Shown here: positions 1-8,889 of the stretch, piece after piece
How the letters are laid out: each line of letters begins with the position of its first letter
Numbering within the stretch: position 1 is the first letter of the stretch
From: Flavobacterium wongokense
GTDB taxonomy: Bacteria > Bacteroidota > Bacteroidia > Flavobacteriales > Flavobacteriaceae
Length of the DNA: 64,000 nucleotides
Reading direction: 5' to 3'
Assembly: GCF_021608265.1 (NCBI RefSeq)
Contig: NZ_JAKIHP010000005.1
Span: forward strand, 89,822-153,821
Notes under the pieces: generated by a model
The model's database searches: none
What the model was told of the DNA's origin: nothing
The model's input: the letters and a program-made list of their open reading frames with translations, nothing else
Made by a program: the position numbers and the translations under genes

Positions 1-271
1 GGGTGGCAACAACCCTGTAAGTTCCCGAAGTCAAGCCACCAAAGGTATTGGCAGACGTAACTGCTATCGAATTGACGACATCGGGCAATCGGTAAATCCT
101 GTAGATGAATGTTGAACCCGGAGTGGTATTGGTTACATTAAATGTTAACGAGGCATTACCTGTACATGATTCATCAGTTTTGGTAAGGGTCAACACAAAG
201 TTGGATAACTGACCATAAGTGGCCTGTCCAACACATAAAAAAAGAAAAATTACAAGGTATAATTTTTTCAT
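1..271 (-). CDS. Partial T9SS-exported giant surface protein (N-terminus only)
   Basis: Only the first 90 codons lie in the window; the gene runs off the left edge. The reading starts with a Sec signal peptide (MKKLYLVIFLFLCVGQ, then cleavage near TYGQ) followed by QLSNFVLTLTKTDESCTGN. This closely matches the N-terminus of the next gene (QLSNFTLTVTKTDETCTANG), so the two are tandem paralogues. The visible part matches the SprB-like repeat module seen in large flavobacterial adhesins (CxG..sltf.v.....g..y.....). By analogy the product is probably secreted by the type IX system, but its C-terminal sorting domain is outside the window, so this is inference. Confidence 0.75.
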   Translation of the reverse strand, partial: MKKLYLVIFLFLCVGQATYGQLSNFVLTLTKTDESCTGNASLTFNVTNTTPGSTFIYRIYRLPDVVNSIAVTSANTFGGLTSGTYRVVAT

Positions 272-379
272 GGCTTAGATTTTGACTTTCAAATATACTT
301 ATAAAAATTCCATCTTTAATAGCTCATTTATTAAAACCTGCTTTTTACTTATTATTCTTTAACAATGAAAGAGAATCAA

Positions 380-3300
380 TTAGCCTCGGTGAAGGAAAAT
401 CCAGCCGGTCTTGGTTTCCTCAGTTGCCAATTTAATGATGTAGTAATAAGTCGAGTCGGGAAGCAGGCCTCCATCCATGTTTTGACCATGCCATTCATCC
501 AGATAATTGTTTTTCTCATAAACTTTTCTACCCCAACGACTGTATATTTCAAGCTTTACTACATCAAATCCTGTCAAATCAAAACTCTCGTTAGCATTAT
601 CATTATTTGGCGTAATTACGTTGGGTATAAAACAATTGGTTCGGGGAACATCGATTACATTTGTAGTTTCACAGCCAAATTCGTTGGTAATCGTTAGCGA
701 ATAAATTCCTGTTTCTGCACCGGTAATCGTTATTACCTGTTGATTGCCTGTAAAATTATTTGGGCCTGTCCAGCTGAATGTTGAATTATTTTCATCAAAG
801 GAAGTTTCATTCAATTTGGTAACCCAAACCTGGTATTCGCGGTTCACGCAATCCTGATTCAGAACAAAGTCCGGCAAAGGATTTACCAAGACAGCCACAC
901 TGGAATCACCGGATTGACAGCCATTGTCCGTTGCGTAAACGGTATACGTTCCGTTTTGGTTTGAAGAAATTGCATTCAGGATTGGATTTTGAACATTCGA
1001 TGTAAATCCGTTTGGGCCGGTCCAATGATAAACAGCATTCGTTACTGTTGTTGCAAACAGGTTTAAATCCTGGGTTTCACAAATAATCGGATCTGCGCTT
1101 GCTGTTGGTATTTGCGGAATCTCTTTTATGGTAATGCTTATCGAGGCGTCATCCGACAGGTTGCAGGAACCGGCAACATTATAATTAAACTGATACGTTC
1201 CAAAAGAAATAGTCGAGGAATCCCATAAATTATTGGTCAGCATATTGCTTGAAGTGGTTTCCGACCAGGTTCCGGTAGTGTCAAAACTTCCGGTTAACAA
1301 AACATTCAAATCCATAATACCCTGTCTTCCACAATAAGAGACTGCGTTGTCGTTTCCTGCATTTGGAGTATCATCACCAATATTTACGCTATAATCCAAA
1401 ACCTGGTTAAGGCATGAATTTGGGTTTCCCAAATAGGTAATCCTTACGTGATACGTTCCATTGTCTGTAGCCGGATTAAAAACCGGAAAGTTCAGCGAAT
1501 TGGCGTTACTCAATATGTCTGCCGTGTTACTGCCTTTCCACCATTGATACGTCAGAAATGAAAAATTGGGAGCTGTCAAAGAGAAAGAACCACCGTTACA
1601 CGGGATTGCGCTGGGCGTTATCAACATCGGATTGGGACTGTCAACATCATACTCACTATTTAGCCTATTCCCACAGGCATCTTCAACTTGAAAATTATAG
1701 GTAGCCGGTGCAAGCCCCGAAAAGAGGTTTGAATTACCATTTTCAATTAAAAACGGCTGTCCGTCTTTGGTAGTAATCCTGTAAGTTAGGGTCGAATTTC
1801 CTTCAGCCTGCACAACCGCTTCGTAAGTATTCCCACAGCTGATGGTAAAGACATCAACAATCCGTGGCGTATCAAAAAAATCAAATTCGTGAATGACTTT
1901 TATACATGTAACATATGAGGTGTCATCCCCGTAAGACCTAGATACTTTCACTATACGAAAATGGCCTGTGTAGGCAAAATTATAATTGATGGCATTATTG
2001 GTTACGGGAATTGCAACTGACGAGTAAAAAATACCTCCATCGGGATAATCAATATTCGTTAAGGGGTTAAACCATTGATTGGTTTGTGGATTAAATTCCT
2101 GAAACCAATATTGCGAAACGGATGAATTATTGCTGGTATGTTCCAAATAAAAATCGAATGAGCCACAGTGCGGGGTAATTTCAACATTGGTACTTTCCTG
2201 ATAGCCCGAAATAGTTGCGTTCACCGTTTGGATAAGACCACAGCTATCGGTTGCTTCAAATACATAGTCACCTGCCGGTAAATAACCTACGCTAAATGCT
2301 GATCCTGAAACAATTCCTGAGGTATAATCATAAGGCAGTGTTCCCGTAAAGGTCGTTGGTGCAGAAACCAGTCTAATAGCAGCTAAGTCTCCTACGATTT
2401 CTACCGACCCTTCTCCAGTATCACAACCTTCCAAAACATCTGCAAAAGGTATTATCGGGTTTGGAGAAATACTCATTGTCAATATTGAGGGGTTCCCACA
2501 TGAATCCAGTATATTGAACACAAAGGTTCCTACAGGAAAGTTTGAAAGCGTTATAAAACCACCTGGTGGTCCCGAATATTCATGAGGCAATGGAGTTCCA
2601 AAATCGGGTGGTGCTGAAACCAATATGAGTTGGCTGACATTAAAAACAAAAGCTGTTGCTCCGCTGCAGGTACGGTTAAAAAGCGAATAATAAGGTGGCG
2701 TAGCCTGACTAGCTGTTATCTCAATCGTAATGTGCTGCACTACCCCACACAGATCTGCCGCATCAAAAGTATAAGTCCCCACTGGCAAACTATAAATCGT
2801 GTAACTTTGAGAAGATGCCTGCACCAAATAGGTTTGTGGAACCACGCCAGTATAACTTGATGGAGCAGTAACCATAGTCAAGGCAGTTATATTACTAAAA
2901 ATAACATCTTGATGGGTACAATCTACATTGATTTGGGAATGGGCTACGTTAGGCACTGACAGATTTTGAATAATACCACTGTAAGTGTAAACATCCCCGC
3001 AGGCATCTGTTATTGAAATGGTATAGTTGTAAGGCTGATTGACATAAAAAGGTATCATCTGAATAAACTGATTTGTTGGCCCAGAAAAAAAATTTATTGT
3101 CTGGGTTGAAACCACAGGAGAACCAGACTGTGGGTAAGTCGTAGCAGTCACCTGAAGCGGGTATTTTATTACCCCTACAGGAGCAGCAGATAATGTCTCT
3201 ACCTTTACCCTCAACCTTATTTCAGTACACGAAATCACCTGGGCATTTACCAGTGATACTGCAATACGCGTATCCCGCCTTAATACGGTAAAGGTTTGTA

Positions 3301-3844
3301 CCACAGCTTCTCCACAGGCATCAATGACCCTTACCTGGTACGCTCCTGCCGTCAAGCCGGTAAAAATATTTGATGGTTGCAACGGCCTAATCATTGGCCC
3401 CGAAAAAAGCTCATAACTTACGGCATTCCCAGTCACTACATTGACCTGTATTACCGCATCATTTCCACAAGTTTCGCTCAGTGAGCCTGTATTTAATTGG
3501 TAGGTCAAAACACCTCTTAAGTCATCAATCGTAACAGTCTGCTCCTGAAAACCGCTATCACTGCCCAATGATTGGGTTGCCCTTACCATATAGGTTCCCG
3601 AAGACAAACCTGAAATACTGGTAGCCGATAAAACCGATACAGGCGTCGTCACATCGGGAAGAAGGAACACGGAATAAATTATCGTAGCACCAGCAGTCGT
3701 ATTCGAAACTGAAAAAGTAAGGCTGCCATTCGCAGTACAGGTTTCATCTGTTTTGGTAACAGTAAGCGTAAAATTGGATAGCTGTCCTTGGACAAACTGT
3801 GCAAAAAGGATAACGAAAAATAGGCACAGTTTTTTACCAAACAT
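380..3844 (-). CDS. Giant secreted protein with gliding motility-associated (T9SS type B) C-terminal domain
   Basis: The product has 1154 residues. Residues 1-20 form a signal peptide ending in FVQGQ. Roughly residues 22-550 hold repeated 80-100-residue modules, each ending in a D.CG motif (IDACGEAV, ITDACGDV, AADLCGVV, ILDSCGNP, ATDSCGLI), typical of Bacteroidota adhesins. Later come PKD/Ig-like segments (GPNGFTSN, GPNNFTGNQQ). The last 85 residues start with CFIPNVITPNNDNANE and contain YSRWGRKVYE, W.G and the terminal KTGWIFLHRG. This is the conserved CHU C-terminal/type B sorting domain that directs export by the type IX system. The gene sits head-to-tail behind a paralogue at the left edge. 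Ligand and function are unknown; a surface adhesin is most likely. Confidence 0.9.
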   Translation of the reverse strand: MFGKKLCLFFVILFAQFVQGQLSNFTLTVTKTDETCTANGSLTFSVSNTTAGATIIYSVFLLPDVTTPVSVLSATSISGLSSGTYMVRATQSLGSDSGFQEQTVTIDDLRGVLTYQLNTGSLSETCGNDAVIQVNVVTGNAVSYELFSGPMIRPLQPSNIFTGLTAGAYQVRVIDACGEAVVQTFTVLRRDTRIAVSLVNAQVISCTEIRLRVKVETLSAAPVGVIKYPLQVTATTYPQSGSPVVSTQTINFFSGPTNQFIQMIPFYVNQPYNYTISITDACGDVYTYSGIIQNLSVPNVAHSQINVDCTHQDVIFSNITALTMVTAPSSYTGVVPQTYLVQASSQSYTIYSLPVGTYTFDAADLCGVVQHITIEITASQATPPYYSLFNRTCSGATAFVFNVSQLILVSAPPDFGTPLPHEYSGPPGGFITLSNFPVGTFVFNILDSCGNPSILTMSISPNPIIPFADVLEGCDTGEGSVEIVGDLAAIRLVSAPTTFTGTLPYDYTSGIVSGSAFSVGYLPAGDYVFEATDSCGLIQTVNATISGYQESTNVEITPHCGSFDFYLEHTSNNSSVSQYWFQEFNPQTNQWFNPLTNIDYPDGGIFYSSVAIPVTNNAINYNFAYTGHFRIVKVSRSYGDDTSYVTCIKVIHEFDFFDTPRIVDVFTISCGNTYEAVVQAEGNSTLTYRITTKDGQPFLIENGNSNLFSGLAPATYNFQVEDACGNRLNSEYDVDSPNPMLITPSAIPCNGGSFSLTAPNFSFLTYQWWKGSNTADILSNANSLNFPVFNPATDNGTYHVRITYLGNPNSCLNQVLDYSVNIGDDTPNAGNDNAVSYCGRQGIMDLNVLLTGSFDTTGTWSETTSSNMLTNNLWDSSTISFGTYQFNYNVAGSCNLSDDASISITIKEIPQIPTASADPIICETQDLNLFATTVTNAVYHWTGPNGFTSNVQNPILNAISSNQNGTYTVYATDNGCQSGDSSVAVLVNPLPDFVLNQDCVNREYQVWVTKLNETSFDENNSTFSWTGPNNFTGNQQVITITGAETGIYSLTITNEFGCETTNVIDVPRTNCFIPNVITPNNDNANESFDLTGFDVVKLEIYSRWGRKVYEKNNYLDEWHGQNMDGGLLPDSTYYYIIKLATEETKTGWIFLHRG

Positions 3845-3920
3845 TATTGTTGCTTTTAGATATTAAGAATAAGTATAATAAATTCGTTTTAGTTGCGTAA
3901 AACCTGAATCATTTTGTGTT

Positions 3921-4994
3921 TTATAATTCGTTTGCCAATGCAGTAATCCGCTTGATTTCCTGCTCCTTGCTTTTGGGATAGATCATCAACACATTTTCAT
4001 TGTCCACAATAATGTAATCATCCAAACCATCAATGACAACAAGTTTTTTGGCTTCGGAACGAATGATGTTATTGGATGCATTTTCCAAAATCACAGTCGC
4101 ATTCACAACCGTGTTATTGTTATCATCCTTATCCAGTTTATCGTGGAGTGAACCCCAGGTTCCCAAATCATTCCAATCAAAAGTAGCAGGAAGCACGTAA
4201 ACATTTTCTGCCTTTTCCATTACTGCATAATCAATAGAAACATTCTCAGCCTTTTGATAATTCTGATCTATGAATTGTTTTTCATTTGAAGTATTATAAC
4301 TTTCTGAACCCTGCTGAAACAAGGCATTCATTTGAGGCTGGAATTTCTCGAATGCTTCTGCAATCGATTTTACGCTCCAAATGAAAATACCTCCATTCCA
4401 AAGGAAATTTCCAGCTTCCAGGAATGCTTTGGCGGTTTTGTAATCCGGTTTTTCACGAAACTGATTTACTTTCTTAATCGGATTCGGATCCGCCTTATCA
4501 AATTCGATATAACCAAAACCTGTATTAGGGTAAGTCGGCTGGATTCCCAAAGTCATCAAGGCGTTTTCCTTTTGGCAGAAATCGAAGCATTGCTGTAAAT
4601 TCCTAGAAAACTCATCCTCATCCTCAATCCAGTGGTCGCTTGGTGCAACAACCATAACCGCATTAGGGTTTTGTTTTTGGATTTTTAACGAAGCGTACAA
4701 AATGCAGGGCGCTGTATTGCGCATCGCTGGTTCCAATAAAACCTGCTCCTGTTTTACCATCGGCAGTTGTTTTAAAACCAAATCATTGTAACGTTCGTTG
4801 GTGAGTATCAGGATGTTTTCTACCGGAATCAATTTGGACAAACGGCTGAAAGTCTTTTGTATCAAGGTATCGCCCGAACCAAGCATATCGTGGAATTGCT
4901 TTGGAAAATCGGTTGTGCTTACAGGCCAAAATCGCGAACCAACGCCACCAGCCATCAATATTGCGTAATAATTTTTATTCATATGCTCTGTCAT
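3921..4994 (-). CDS. manC: Mannose-1-phosphate guanylyltransferase
   Basis: This 357-residue protein makes GDP-mannose from mannose-1-phosphate and GTP in the cytoplasm, feeding glycan and surface polysaccharide synthesis. The nucleotidyltransferase signature is at the N-terminus (ILMAGGVGSRFWPVS), followed by FPKQFHDMLG. Further family motifs are LLEPAMRNTAPCI, VVAPSDHWI, FREKPDYKTA, FLWNGGIFIW and DWNDLGTWGSL. The length fits the single-domain form without a fused isomerase. The first ATG (4994) lies inside the end of the upstream gene; a second in-frame ATG at 4982 is equally possible. It is the last gene of a minus-strand run sprT-like, small secreted protein, manC. The family assignment is firm; the symbol follows usual practice. 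Confidence 0.93.
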   Translation of the reverse strand: MTEHMNKNYYAILMAGGVGSRFWPVSTTDFPKQFHDMLGSGDTLIQKTFSRLSKLIPVENILILTNERYNDLVLKQLPMVKQEQVLLEPAMRNTAPCILYASLKIQKQNPNAVMVVAPSDHWIEDEDEFSRNLQQCFDFCQKENALMTLGIQPTYPNTGFGYIEFDKADPNPIKKVNQFREKPDYKTAKAFLEAGNFLWNGGIFIWSVKSIAEAFEKFQPQMNALFQQGSESYNTSNEKQFIDQNYQKAENVSIDYAVMEKAENVYVLPATFDWNDLGTWGSLHDKLDKDDNNNTVVNATVILENASNNIIRSEAKKLVVIDGLDDYIIVDNENVLMIYPKSKEQEIKRITALANEL

Positions 4995-5475
4995 TATCTA
5001 TTTTAAGCAGGCCGTTATCCCTAAAATTGGTAAGGTGGCCTTTTATGGAACTGTAAATTCCTGTTATGGTGCTGTTCTTTTTTGTTGCTTTATTATAAAT
5101 CTCAATTCCGGTGTCAAAATCGTTTTCTTCCGAATAATAACTCTGATAAATCGTGTATTCGTAATTCCCAATTTCAAAAATCACCTTATCCAGATCCATT
5201 GCCAGGTTTTGAACTCCGCCTCCTCTGCTGTAATACGCAAAGGTAAACTTATTCCAACTCTCTTTATTCTTTTCAGGGTATTCTAATTCGATTTTTTTGG
5301 AAGTTCCAAATCTATAAATAATATACTTGTCGTTTTTATCTTTTGCCAACACCATTTTTTTGCCTTTTTTGGTTTCAAATGAAAAAAGGATTTCTTCATT
5401 GGGCAACAGGTAAGCCTGTCCAAAACCTATTTTGGAAACCAGCAGGAAAAATAAAATGATGTACTGTTTTTTCAT
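4975..5475 (-). CDS. Small exported protein of unknown function
   Basis: The 166-residue product begins with a clear signal peptide (MKKQYIILFFLLVSKIGFGQ) and continues as a lysine- and tyrosine-rich soluble domain without cysteines or catalytic motifs that I recognise. It is probably periplasmic or outer-membrane associated. The gene starts 6 bases after the SprT-like gene and overlaps the start of manC by up to 20 bases, so the three are probably one transcript. I do not recognise the family. Confidence 0.75.
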   Translation of the reverse strand: MKKQYIILFFLLVSKIGFGQAYLLPNEEILFSFETKKGKKMVLAKDKNDKYIIYRFGTSKKIELEYPEKNKESWNKFTFAYYSRGGGVQNLAMDLDKVIFEIGNYEYTIYQSYYSEENDFDTGIEIYNKATKKNSTITGIYSSIKGHLTNFRDNGLLKIDNDRAYE

Positions 5476-5481
5476 AAAATC

Positions 5482-6084
5482 TTAACTCGGAATTATTTCA
5501 ACTTCAGCGTTGGCGTTAAACAAATACAATCTTCCTGTTTTTACTTCAAGGCATTCATAACGTTTTACCCGCAGTCCTTTCTTTTGGAAAACCCTGCCGT
5601 TTTTGATTCGGAATAAGCTGCCGCTAGGCACTTCGTGTATAAAATATACATCGGGTTTCCTTTCGTCAAATTGTTTCAATGCAAAAGCCAATCGGGCATC
5701 AGTATCACTGCTCGCAGTTGGATTCCTGAAATGATTCGCAACCAACGGCAGCACCGAATGCGGGAAAATCTCAGGACGGATAAACGGAACCATCAAGCGC
5801 TGAAAGGTTATTTTCCATTCATTGCCATGCGGCTTGATAAACCGCCCATACTTTTCATAGGCAACCAAATGCGCAATTTCATGTACCAAGGTAATCAGGA
5901 AACGGTATTTATTCAAATTGGCATTGACTGTGATTTCGTGTTTGCCACCAACCGCACGACGGTAATCCCCATGGCGGGTTTGCCGCTCGTTGACGATTTT
6001 GAGGTGCACATTATTTTCCTTAATCAATTCAAAACAAGGAATTACTGCATGTTCGGGTAAATATTTGGATAAGACTTCGCTCAA
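5482..6084 (-). CDS. SprT-like zinc metalloprotease domain protein
   Basis: The protein has 200 residues. HEIAH at residues 68-72 is a zinc-binding HExxH motif, with a further His in KPHGNEWK near residue 86, as in the SprT/Spartan family. A basic C-terminal part follows (KGLRVKRYECLEVKTGRLY), which in relatives resembles a zinc-ribbon-like tail, but here the cysteines are missing. The first in-frame start codon is TTG at 6084, giving TTG-AGC-GAA; there is no ATG in frame nearby. This TTG directly abuts the heptamer repeats that border the neighbouring four-helix-bundle gene, so an original ATG may have been changed by an insertion. Function is unknown; DNA-protein crosslink repair is only a family analogy. 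Confidence 0.85.
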   Translation of the reverse strand: MSEVLSKYLPEHAVIPCFELIKENNVHLKIVNERQTRHGDYRRAVGGKHEITVNANLNKYRFLITLVHEIAHLVAYEKYGRFIKPHGNEWKITFQRLMVPFIRPEIFPHSVLPLVANHFRNPTASSDTDARLAFALKQFDERKPDVYFIHEVPSGSLFRIKNGRVFQKKGLRVKRYECLEVKTGRLYLFNANAEVEIIPS

Positions 6085-6120
6085 TGAGTTATGAGTTATA
6101 AATTATGAGTTATGAATTTT
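6085..6120 (+). repeat. Heptamer repeat tract, left border of four-helix-bundle gene
   Basis: On the plus strand this is a run of 7-base units of the form (G/A)A(G/A)TTAT: GAGTTAT, GAGTTAT, AAATTAT, GAGTTAT, then GAATT. It overlaps the 3' end (stop codon) of the four-helix-bundle gene and ends at the sprT start codon. The same heptamer occurs in inverted orientation at 6464-6488, on the other side of the gene. Confidence 0.8.
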
Positions 6121-6463
6121 CTTTTGACGTTAAAATTATACTTCTGATGATTTTTAACACTTCTTCACATTCAGGGTAAATAGTTTTGAATTCGTCATTT
6201 GAAATATAATTTGTTTCTTTTAAAAGTTCAAGCCAATACATGCTTTCATCACATTCTTTCTGGGAAATAGACAACTTATGAATGAAATCAGCTTTACTCT
6301 GGGCATTTAGAGCTTCTCTAACATTTGCTCCTATTGAAGTAATGGAACGTAAAAACTGCTTACTCATTACGAACTCCTTTTTATCCGAAACTAAACTTTT
6401 ATAAAAATTAACTCCAGAAATAGCCAATTCAAAACTCTTATTCTTAATAATACTTTCACTCAT
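6110..6463 (-). CDS. Four-helix-bundle protein (23S rRNA intervening-sequence protein family)
   Basis: The 117-residue, entirely helical product has the hallmarks of the four-helix-bundle family found in 23S rRNA intervening sequences and, as Avd, in diversity-generating retroelements. The motifs are KSFELAISGVNFYKSL near the N-terminus, the conserved turn RSITSIGANVREA in the middle, then SISQKECDESMYWLELLKE. There is no reverse transcriptase nearby, so a retroelement role is not supported. The gene interrupts an otherwise tight minus-strand run between an SDR gene and a SprT-like gene, and both sides carry inverted heptamer repeats. It may be a mobile or once-mobile cassette; its biochemical function is unknown. 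Confidence 0.9.
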   Translation of the reverse strand: MSESIIKNKSFELAISGVNFYKSLVSDKKEFVMSKQFLRSITSIGANVREALNAQSKADFIHKLSISQKECDESMYWLELLKETNYISNDEFKTIYPECEEVLKIIRSIILTSKENS

Positions 6464-6488
6464 AACTTATAACTCATAATTCATAACT
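6464..6488 (-). repeat. Heptamer repeat tract, right border of four-helix-bundle gene
   Basis: Read on the minus strand this is AGTTAT-GAATTAT-GAGTTAT-AAGTT, the same 7-base unit as the left border but in opposite orientation. It fills the whole space between the stop codon of the upstream SDR gene and the ATG of the four-helix-bundle gene. Confidence 0.8.
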
Positions 6489-7164
6489 ACGGAGTGCTCG
6501 ATGAAACCTGTATTACTTTTCCGTTTTGGTATTTGTTTCCCGTTAGGGCAAAATTGAAAATATAGTCCGCCATTTCCTTAGCAGAAATTGGTGCCTGATA
6601 ACCCGGAAACGCTTCATTCAGCATTTCGGTGTTCACCGCTCCGATTGCCAACACATTGAAAGCAATTCCCTGCTCTTTATATTCCTCAGCCAATAATTCT
6701 GACAAAGTAATCAAGGCCCCTTTGCTCGAACTATAAGCTGAAAGCCCGGCAAATTTCATGCTGCCCTGTATGCCTCCCATCGAACTGATGGAAACTACGT
6801 GGCTTCCGTTTTGCAGAAAAGACAGACAAATGCGGGTTAGATTGGCAACACCAAAAACATTGACTTTATACACATTTTCAAAATCTTCAATCGAGGTTTG
6901 TGCAAAAGGCTTGTTGACCAAACTTCCTGCATTATGGATGATAATGTCTACTTTTTTCCAGGTTTGGGATAAAAAATCCTCGACATTTTTCAAGTCCGAT
7001 TCTTTAGACAAATCAACCGAAAGACAAGTTATGTTCGGGTTTTCAATTAAAGCTTGTGGAGTTTTACGGGAAATCGCCAAAACCTGATGGCCTGCTTTTG
7101 CAAACTGTAGTGCCAATTCATAGCCAATGCCTCGCGATGTTCCTGTGATGATAACGTTCTTCAT
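6487..7164 (-). CDS. Short-chain dehydrogenase/reductase (SDR)
   Basis: A classical SDR of 225 residues. The NAD(P)-binding motif is TGTSRGIGYE near the N-terminus, IIHNAGSL is the NAG motif, and the catalytic Ser and YSSSK (Tyr-x-x-x-Lys) are in VVSISSMGG and AYSSSKGAL. The Arg in TGTSRG suggests preference for NADP(H). The start chosen is the ATG at 7164; a TTG two codons upstream is less likely. The substrate cannot be read from the sequence. The stop codon touches the heptamer tract of the following four-helix-bundle gene. Confidence 0.93.
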   Translation of the reverse strand: MKNVIITGTSRGIGYELALQFAKAGHQVLAISRKTPQALIENPNITCLSVDLSKESDLKNVEDFLSQTWKKVDIIIHNAGSLVNKPFAQTSIEDFENVYKVNVFGVANLTRICLSFLQNGSHVVSISSMGGIQGSMKFAGLSAYSSSKGALITLSELLAEEYKEQGIAFNVLAIGAVNTEMLNEAFPGYQAPISAKEMADYIFNFALTGNKYQNGKVIQVSSSTP

Positions 7165-7218
7165 TTGCAATTTTAAGTCTGGTAAATATACTAAAAGTTG
7201 AAATGAAACAATTGAAAT

Positions 7219-7842
7219 TTAACGGTAATACTTTCGGTAAAACTTAATTCCCTGAAAAATTCCAAGTCCGAGAAAGACTAATGGAATGATGAGTTGCATT
7301 AGGTATTTTGACAAAAATTCGACATTGCTTGCAAAATAATGAAGCGAAAGAATCAATGTCAGCATTCCGCAGAAAGTTCCTGTAACCGTTCCCAAAACAT
7401 AAAAATACTTTCTTGTTTTTGAAACTTCAATATACTTTCCATTCAGCAGGTACAAATTCCAGCCTGTCCAAAACGGAATCTGGACAAAATTTAGGCAGCT
7501 CAATACAATTCCCAACACAAACGGGGAATAATCTAAAGAAGCCATTTCAGTTTTTGATTTGGAACTGAAGTAAAAAACGGCTGCAAGTATAAACATAAAC
7601 AAGACTGAAAATCCTTCGATGTATTTGGTCAGTTTTTCATTCTTTGCCAATCTATCGGCAAAAACCAACGTAAAATAAATGACCAAAAACTCAATACAGA
7701 TGACGCCCAATAAGAAGAAAATCGTTGGTCGGAATCCTTCTTTGTTATAAACTTCAAAACCTACAACATTCAAATATCCCAACGGAATGGAACCGAGGAA
7801 ACTGACCAAAAAACCAACCGCTATGTTTTTGAGGTTTTGCAT
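7219..7842 (-). CDS. LysE-like multispanning membrane protein
   Basis: The 207-residue hydrophobic protein has about six predicted membrane helices. It opens with NIAVGFLVSFLGSIPLGYLNV, which resembles the first helix of the LysE/RhtB exporter family (G.....PG.....), with the usual PGP replaced by IPLGY. It probably exports a small molecule, but the substrate is unknown and the family match is weak. The start codon overlaps the upstream stop codon as TAATG, so translation is likely coupled to the ATP-grasp gene in front. Confidence 0.65.
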   Translation of the reverse strand: MQNLKNIAVGFLVSFLGSIPLGYLNVVGFEVYNKEGFRPTIFFLLGVICIEFLVIYFTLVFADRLAKNEKLTKYIEGFSVLFMFILAAVFYFSSKSKTEMASLDYSPFVLGIVLSCLNFVQIPFWTGWNLYLLNGKYIEVSKTRKYFYVLGTVTGTFCGMLTLILSLHYFASNVEFLSKYLMQLIIPLVFLGLGIFQGIKFYRKYYR

Positions 7843-8876
7843 TAAAAATGTACTATTTTGTTGGATTGCTCCAAATGTAAGCGATACTGTTCCATTCCGT
7901 CCTTGTGTGGCAAATAAGGAAAGCCTCGTTTGTGGTTTTCAACGCTGATTTCAAACATATATCGGATGTGCCTTGCCAATTCCTTCCATGCAAAAAACAA
8001 CGAATGTTTTGGGTCGTAAATGTGTGTGGGTTCGCTTGCAGCGCCATTCAATTCGACAACTGAGAAATTTTTGCCCTGCTCCAATTCTTCCCAGGTGTTG
8101 TACATCAAATCCATTCTTCCAAAATAAAACTCAGGAACCTGAAGGCACATTTCGTCAATGACCTGGGTCAATTCTGCCGAAATCAAATGGCTGTAATCCA
8201 AAAATTTTGCGCCTCGGGCATGGTTGCCATACGGCACCAGATTTTTCTTTTCATCTTTTGCCAAAATGGTTTTCAGCTGAGTTCCATATTCCTTCTCTAG
8301 TGCCTTTAACTGGAACTCAAAACGTGGATTTGTTTTTAGTAATTCTTCTATGGTCGAACAGCCATCACCTTCAATGATGAGGAATTCCTTGGCAACAATC
8401 CCGGTAATCTTTCCGTGTTTTTGATGCGGGAAACGAACATAAAAAATCCCAACTTCCTTTTCAAACGGAATCAAATCCTGTACTAAATAATCAAAATCGG
8501 CTTTGCTGTGATAGTTTTTTAATTCTTCTTCATTGGTAATCTTTTTAACCGCAGAACCACGCAGCCCAATATCGGGTTTAGCTATAAAAGGAAAATTGAT
8601 TTTTGAATTTTCGAGGATATCTTCAACAGCATCAAACTGTATTTTTTCCTTGATTAATTTGGTTTTTGGATAATATTGAGGCGGAATCAAATTATAGATT
8701 TCCATTTTGCTTTCCATCATGAATCCTCCGTTTTTGATGGTTGGATTGCAGGCATTGAAAAAGAAAATCGACCTCGCTTTTAACGCATAATAAGCCCATA
8801 AAAAATAAATAGGAATATAGACAACCTGAAATGGCCAGTATTCCCAATGGAATAATTTATGGAGAAATAGTCTCAA
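7842..8876 (-). CDS. ATP-grasp family protein (D-alanine-D-alanine ligase-like)
   Basis: The 344-residue protein shows an ATP-grasp fold: FPFIAKPDIGLRGSAVKKI (ATP lysine and glycine-rich loop), DYLVQDLIPFEKEVGIFYVR, and late acidic metal ligands in FYFGRMDLMYN and FSVVELNGAASEPTHIYDP. The N-terminus is unusual: a hydrophobic stretch (residues 14-40, PFQVVYIPIYFLWAYYALK) suggests membrane association. The reading frame has no ATG before residue 53, so a TTG start at 8876 is the likely initiation codon. It would join a carboxylate to an amine or similar acceptor; the substrates are unknown. It overlaps the next gene by one base. Confidence 0.8.
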   Translation of the reverse strand: MRLFLHKLFHWEYWPFQVVYIPIYFLWAYYALKARSIFFFNACNPTIKNGGFMMESKMEIYNLIPPQYYPKTKLIKEKIQFDAVEDILENSKINFPFIAKPDIGLRGSAVKKITNEEELKNYHSKADFDYLVQDLIPFEKEVGIFYVRFPHQKHGKITGIVAKEFLIIEGDGCSTIEELLKTNPRFEFQLKALEKEYGTQLKTILAKDEKKNLVPYGNHARGAKFLDYSHLISAELTQVIDEMCLQVPEFYFGRMDLMYNTWEELEQGKNFSVVELNGAASEPTHIYDPKHSLFFAWKELARHIRYMFEISVENHKRGFPYLPHKDGMEQYRLHLEQSNKIVHF

Positions 8877-8889
8877 ATTTATTTTGAAT

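Noticed and set aside
6110..6463. Four-helix-bundle gene considered as the Avd accessory protein of a diversity-generating retroelement
   Set aside because: There is no reverse transcriptase, template repeat or variable repeat nearby.
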